Part shown: in pieces, positions 61,601 through 64,000 of the stretch | How the letters are laid out: each line of letters begins with the position of its first letter | Position numbering within the stretch: the stretch's first letter is position 1 | Origin: Saccharomyces mikatae IFO 1815 | Lineage: Eukaryota; Ascomycota; Saccharomycetes; Saccharomycetales; Saccharomycetaceae | Reading direction: 5' to 3' | Assembly: GCF_947241705.1 (NCBI RefSeq) | Contig: NC_079264.1 | Location: forward strand, 62,001-126,000 | DNA length: 64,000 nt | Position numbers and translations under genes: made by a program | Notes under the pieces: model-generated | Told to the model about the DNA's origin: nothing | Databases searched by the model: none | Seen by the model: the letters and a program-made list of their open reading frames with translations, nothing else

Positions 61601-61706
61601 TAACGGGCTAATACCAGTTTTGTCTGATAAGAAAAGAATGATAAGAAAGCAATGTATTGATACAAGACAGGTTTATTATGAGTTAGGTCAAATTCCGTTC
61701 GAATGA
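58611..61706 (+). CDS. MET18: Cytosolic iron-sulfur assembly targeting factor Met18 (Mms19)
   Basis: Met18 is the Mms19 adaptor of the CIA targeting complex. It hands Fe-S clusters to DNA polymerases, Rad3, Leu1 and others, which explains the old links to methionine auxotrophy and TFIIH. The frame gives 1031 residues (S. cerevisiae 1032). The start MTPDKLNSAIVTFMANLNID is conserved. The whole chain is HEAT-repeat helical. The C-terminal repeats (FINDLFPLLLQALDMPDSEVRVSALETL ... IPVLSDKKRMIRKQCIDTRQVYYEL), known to bind clients, are intact. It is convergent with RRT14, with 88 bp between the stops. Confidence 0.97.
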   Translation: MTPDKLNSAIVTFMANLNIDESRANEAALVVSESIVHRSVKLLEVVVALKDHFLSENEIERKKALTCLSTVLTKTPNDHLSKNECSVIFQFYKSKFDDQALVKEVLEGFAALAPMKFVSINEITQLLRLLLDSYQQGQHLASTRLLPFKILKNIFDRFFTNASSMEQVKRINDLFIETFLHIANGEKDPRNLLLSFALNESITSKLQNVENFKEDLFDVLFCYFPITFKPPKHDPYKISNQDLKTALRSAITATPLFAEDAYSNLLDKLTASSPVVKNDTLLTLLECVRKFGGSSILANWKLLWNALKFEIIQNSEGTENTLLNPYNKHQSSDDMGQYTNYDACLRILNLMGLQLYDFEKVSFEKFFTHVLDELKPNFEYEKDLKQTCQILSAIGSGNIEIFNEVVSSTFPLFLTNTSEIAKLKLLIMNLSFFFDSYIDLFGRISKESLKSSVPNNKMAEYKDEIIMLLSMALTSSSKSEVTIRTLSVIQFTKMIRMKGFLSPEEVSLIIQYFTETILTDNNKNIYYACLEGLKTISEIYEDLVFEISLKKLLDLLPDSYGEKVRVNNEENIQIETILKIILDFTTSRHILVKESISYLATKLNRVAKVSKSKEYCFLLISTIYSLFNNNQNENVFKEEDALALKRAIEPKLLEIVTQESTIVDDNYNLTLLSNVLFFINFKVPQSMHQEELDRYNKHFLYEGEIGILDAPNILAIPYVKILSALNKACQFPQKLTILVEAAQLLKSHGPKMIETEKLGYLELLLVLSNKFVSEDDVIGLLDWEDLSHINLEIMVWLTKGLIMQNSLKSPDIIKNFIDLLSNQDIGPLVAKLFEVFVMDISSLKKFKGINWNNNVKILYKQKFFCDIFQMIVNNYKNTVDMTIKCNYLTALSLVLKHTSSQSVGPFINDLFPLLLQALDMPDSEVRVSALETLKDTTDKHHNLITEHISTIVPLLLSLVLLEKYNSVSVRFIALQILERITTVVPLNYCLSYQDDVLNGLIPVLSDKKRMIRKQCIDTRQVYYELGQIPFE

Positions 61707-61794
61707 ACGTCTATATTTTGAAGATCTTGCTGAGTTTTTTAAATAAGTATAAATTTCTATGTATAGTGCAAAAATGTGACATTTATTCTCATGT

Positions 61795-62415
61795 TTACTC
61801 CTCTTCACTTGAGTCTTCCTCGTCACTTAGTCCTACAGGTGCCAACCCTGGTGTCAAACCAGGATACCTGTGGTCCTTGACATAATCACTGTTCTTGATC
61901 TCTTCTTTAAATTGCTTTCTTTTGGACCTTCTTCTTTTAGTCCTATCCGCCTTAGTGGTAGAAACTGTTTCTTTTAAAATATACTGTTGTATGTCGTCAA
62001 GATCATCTCGTACTTCCTCTTCTAAATCCCACGACCTCAGGTTTTGGGAGTTCCTTCTAATCAATTTATTCAAATACTTCCTCTCGTGTTCCGTTAGTGT
62101 TCCCTCTTGTTGATGTCTTTTTAGAACCTGGTATTTCGCCAGTTGTTCAAGTTGCTCCTTATCATGTTTGTGTTTTTTGACCTGTCTCTTTTTGGCTAAC
62201 TTACATCTTTTTTTAATTTTATGAACATCACGATTTTGTAACTCCACTCTCTTTCTCAAATTTCTATCGATCAACTGAGCCTTTGACCCATTCTGTACAC
62301 TTTCTTTATTACTACTGGCTCTAATTTTGGGAACACCAGGCAAAAGATTCGAAAGCAGCCCATTGATTACTGATGTAGCCTGATATTTTGAAGCTTGGCT
62401 ATGTAAAGACGACAT
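61795..62415 (-). CDS. RRT14: Nucleolar protein Rrt14
   Basis: Rrt14 is a small nucleolar protein tied to rRNA gene regulation and ribosome biogenesis. From the ATG at 62415 (MSSLHSQASKYQATS) the product is 206 residues, the S. cerevisiae length. The ten upstream codons begin at TTG and are excluded. The protein is highly basic with Lys/Arg blocks (KIKKRCKLAKKRQVKKHKHDK, TKRRRSKRKQFKEE) suited to nucleolar targeting, and ends with an acidic tail (SDEEDSSEEE). The promoter carries a PAC-RRPE module, which supports ribosome-biogenesis control. Confidence 0.95.
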   Translation of the reverse strand: MSSLHSQASKYQATSVINGLLSNLLPGVPKIRASSNKESVQNGSKAQLIDRNLRKRVELQNRDVHKIKKRCKLAKKRQVKKHKHDKEQLEQLAKYQVLKRHQQEGTLTEHERKYLNKLIRRNSQNLRSWDLEEEVRDDLDDIQQYILKETVSTTKADRTKRRRSKRKQFKEEIKNSDYVKDHRYPGLTPGLAPVGLSDEEDSSEEE

Positions 62416-62530
62416 ATTTACGCAGTTAAAAGTACAAAGTCGCAACTCAGTTTGTTTTAATTCTACCTATCGCTCTCACAGGTTATCATCATTACGACTG
62501 TTAATCATATTTTTGTATATCTTTGTTCAA

Positions 62531-62550
62531 GCTCATCGCAAAAATTTTTC
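62531..62550 (-). promoter_or_regulatory. PAC and RRPE motifs upstream of RRT14
   Basis: On the minus strand GAAAAATTTTT (RRPE) is followed directly by GCGATGAGC (PAC, bound by Dot6/Tod6), 116-136 bp before the RRT14 start. This pairing is the hallmark of the yeast ribosome-biogenesis regulon, and Stb3 binds RRPE. Both are full matches. Confidence 0.8.
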
Positions 62551-62565
62551 AAAGCGAGTATCGAG

Positions 62566-62589
62566 GTCACGTGTTCCATACCACGTGAT
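62566..62589. promoter_or_regulatory. Pair of facing Cbf1-type E-boxes
   Basis: GTCACGTG (62566-62573) and CACGTGAT (62582-62589, reading ATCACGTG on the minus strand) are both exact RTCACRTG sites in opposite orientation, 8 bp apart. Cbf1 binds such sites to recruit Met4 or set nucleosomes. They lie about 190 bp before STH1 and 150-175 bp before RRT14. Confidence 0.7.
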
Positions 62590-62773
62590 TGATGGGTACC
62601 CGCCTCATGGTAAAAGAAAAAAGACACCAATTTGGCAGCGAAAGAGAAAAAAGTTTATCAATAACGAAAACGAAACTTTAGAGGAAAAAGGATATAGAGA
62701 AAAACAAAGGTAATCAGCGGCTATTTTGGTGGGGATAACAACATAAAGAAGCAACACACTTTAATAAGCGGGA

Positions 62774-64000
62774 ATGCTTCAGGAACAGTCTGAGTTGGTG
62801 AGCACGGTGATGAATAATACACCCACAACAGTTGCCGCATTAGCTGCGGTTGCTGCAGCTTCCGAAACAAATGGAAAACTAGAGTCCGAAGAACTACCTG
62901 AAATTACGATTCCTAAGCCAAGAAGTAGTGTACAGTTAGAACAGCTACTGTACCGTTATAGAGCTATTCAAAACCATCCCAAGGAAAATAAGTTGGAAAT
63001 GAAAGCAATAGAGGGTACCTTGATGAAGATATCACGTGACCAGGATCGCTACGAAACTAAGTTAGAAACTTTGAGAAAGAGTATAGATGAGGGATTTCAT
63101 TATGATGAGGATTTACTTAACAAACATCTAGTTGCGTTGCAGCTACTAGAGAAAGATACTGATGTTCCTGATTATGTTTTATACCTACCAGACATCGATA
63201 ACGATGAAACTATCGTGAAAGAAGTAGATTTCCCGGGAAAGAAGCCAATAAGAATCTCTATGGATTTCAATACGAAGGCTAAAAGTTTAGATTTAGAATC
63301 AAAGTTTTCCAACGCCACAAAGACTGCATTGGGCGATCCAGAAACAGAAATAAGAATATCTGCTCGCATATCCAACAGAATCAAGGAGCTTGAAAGACTA
63401 CCTGCCAATTTGGGTACATACTCACTAGATGATTGTTTGGAGTTTATAACAAAAGATGATTTATCGTCCAGAATGGACACTTTCAAGATCAAGGCTCTTT
63501 TGGAATTGAAGAGTTTAAAGCTACTTACTAAACAAAAATCCATCAGGCAAAAATTGATTAACAATGTTGCTAGTCAAGCACACCACAATGTTCCATATTT
63601 GCGTGATTCTCCTTTCACAGCAGCAGCGCAAAGGTCCGTTCAAATAAGGAGTAAAGTGATTGTCCCACAAACTGTTCGCTTGGCGGAAGAATTAGAAAGA
63701 CAACAATTACTGGAAAAGAGAAAGAAGGAACGTAATTTACATCTACAGAAAATAAACAGCATCATTGATTTCATCAAGGAAAGACAGTCTGAGCAATGGT
63801 CTCGCCAAGAACGTTGCTTCCAATTTGGTAGATTAGGTGCTTCATTACATAATCAAATGGAGAAGGATGAACAGAAAAGGATAGAAAGAACCGCCAAGCA
63901 ACGTTTAGCTGCTTTGAAATCTAATGATGAAGAAGCTTACTTAAAACTGTTAGATCAAACTAAGGACACTAGAATTACACAATTATTAAGACAGACCAAT
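62774..64000 (+). CDS. STH1: RSC chromatin-remodelling ATPase Sth1, 3'-truncated by window edge
   Basis: Sth1 is the Snf2-family ATPase of the essential RSC complex. The ATG at 62774 (MLQEQSELVSTVMNNTP) opens an uninterrupted frame of 409 codons that is still open at the right edge. The S. cerevisiae protein is 1359 residues, so less than a third is present. The visible part has an Ala-rich N-terminus (VAALAAVAAASETN). A conserved helical region (ARISNRIKELERLPANLGTYSL) resembles the N-terminal targeting segments of Snf2 ATPases. The HSA domain (about 305-380, LEKRKKERNLHLQKINSIID ... QFGRLGASLHNQMEKDEQKR) binds actin-related proteins Arp7/Arp9. The ATPase and bromodomain are beyond the window. 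Confidence 0.97.
   Translation, partial: MLQEQSELVSTVMNNTPTTVAALAAVAAASETNGKLESEELPEITIPKPRSSVQLEQLLYRYRAIQNHPKENKLEMKAIEGTLMKISRDQDRYETKLETLRKSIDEGFHYDEDLLNKHLVALQLLEKDTDVPDYVLYLPDIDNDETIVKEVDFPGKKPIRISMDFNTKAKSLDLESKFSNATKTALGDPETEIRISARISNRIKELERLPANLGTYSLDDCLEFITKDDLSSRMDTFKIKALLELKSLKLLTKQKSIRQKLINNVASQAHHNVPYLRDSPFTAAAQRSVQIRSKVIVPQTVRLAEELERQQLLEKRKKERNLHLQKINSIIDFIKERQSEQWSRQERCFQFGRLGASLHNQMEKDEQKRIERTAKQRLAALKSNDEEAYLKLLDQTKDTRITQLLRQTN

Larger units (their letters stand above)
62416..62773. other. Divergent intergenic region RRT14 / STH1
   Basis: A 358-bp region dense in recognisable sites: PAC and RRPE on the RRT14 side (62531-62550) and two CACGTG E-boxes in the middle (62566-62589). 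A 66-codon plus-strand frame at 62513-62713 is read through these sites and is not called. Confidence 0.7.

Overview
This is a gene-dense nuclear segment from a yeast of the Saccharomyces sensu stricto group. Its 27 protein genes stand in the same order and orientation as those of S. cerevisiae chromosome IX left arm, YIL153W (RRD1) to YIL126W (STH1). Lengths usually match the S. cerevisiae proteins to within a few residues. Against sequences I recall (not searched), AXL2 is only about 88-90% identical and several low-complexity tracts differ in length. This points to a sister species beyond S. paradoxus (the S. mikatae / jurei / kudriavzevii / arboricola range) rather than S. cerevisiae itself. 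The two introns (RPL40A, RPL16A), both with a TACTAAC branch point, the short intergenic gaps and the lack of bacterial signals fit this.

Layout. 1-12.6 kb: the tail of RRD1 (PP2A activator, cut by the window edge), VPR1, then on the minus strand ESL1, MCM10 (replication) and MLP2 (nuclear basket). 12.6-22 kb: RPL40A (ubiquitin-ribosomal fusion, spliced), SLN1 (osmosensing hybrid histidine kinase), ATG32 (mitophagy receptor) and PAN6 (pantothenate synthetase). 22-30 kb: NDC80 (kinetochore), SSL2 (TFIIH helicase) and CCT2 (chaperonin). 30-37.4 kb: AXL2 (bud-site landmark), REV7 (polymerase zeta), TPM2 (tropomyosin) and TMA108. 38-45 kb: OM45, VHS2, the C/D snoRNA SNR68, FLX1, RPL16A (spliced) and CSM2. 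45-64 kb: FKH1, ASG1, TAO3, MET18, RRT14 and the 5' part of STH1, which runs off the right edge.

The genes are ordinary housekeeping and regulatory genes with no operon logic. I see no Ty element, LTR, tRNA, rRNA, centromere, CRISPR array or prophage. The most interesting item is an uncatalogued-looking 55-codon reading frame (33679-33846, minus strand). Its ATG overlaps the TPM2 stop codon (ATGA) and it encodes a C-terminal hydrophobic tail anchor. As I recall the S. cerevisiae locus, the same frame is intact there at identical length. A second small frame (48 aa, 41603-41749, minus strand) lies beside SNR68 and may be the counterpart of YIL134C-A.

Regulatory DNA that can be read directly includes a conserved MCB/SCB cluster before AXL2, a PAC-RRPE module before RRT14, facing Cbf1-type E-boxes before STH1, a URS1 plus mid-sporulation element before NDC80, and a triple GATAAG cluster before ATG32.
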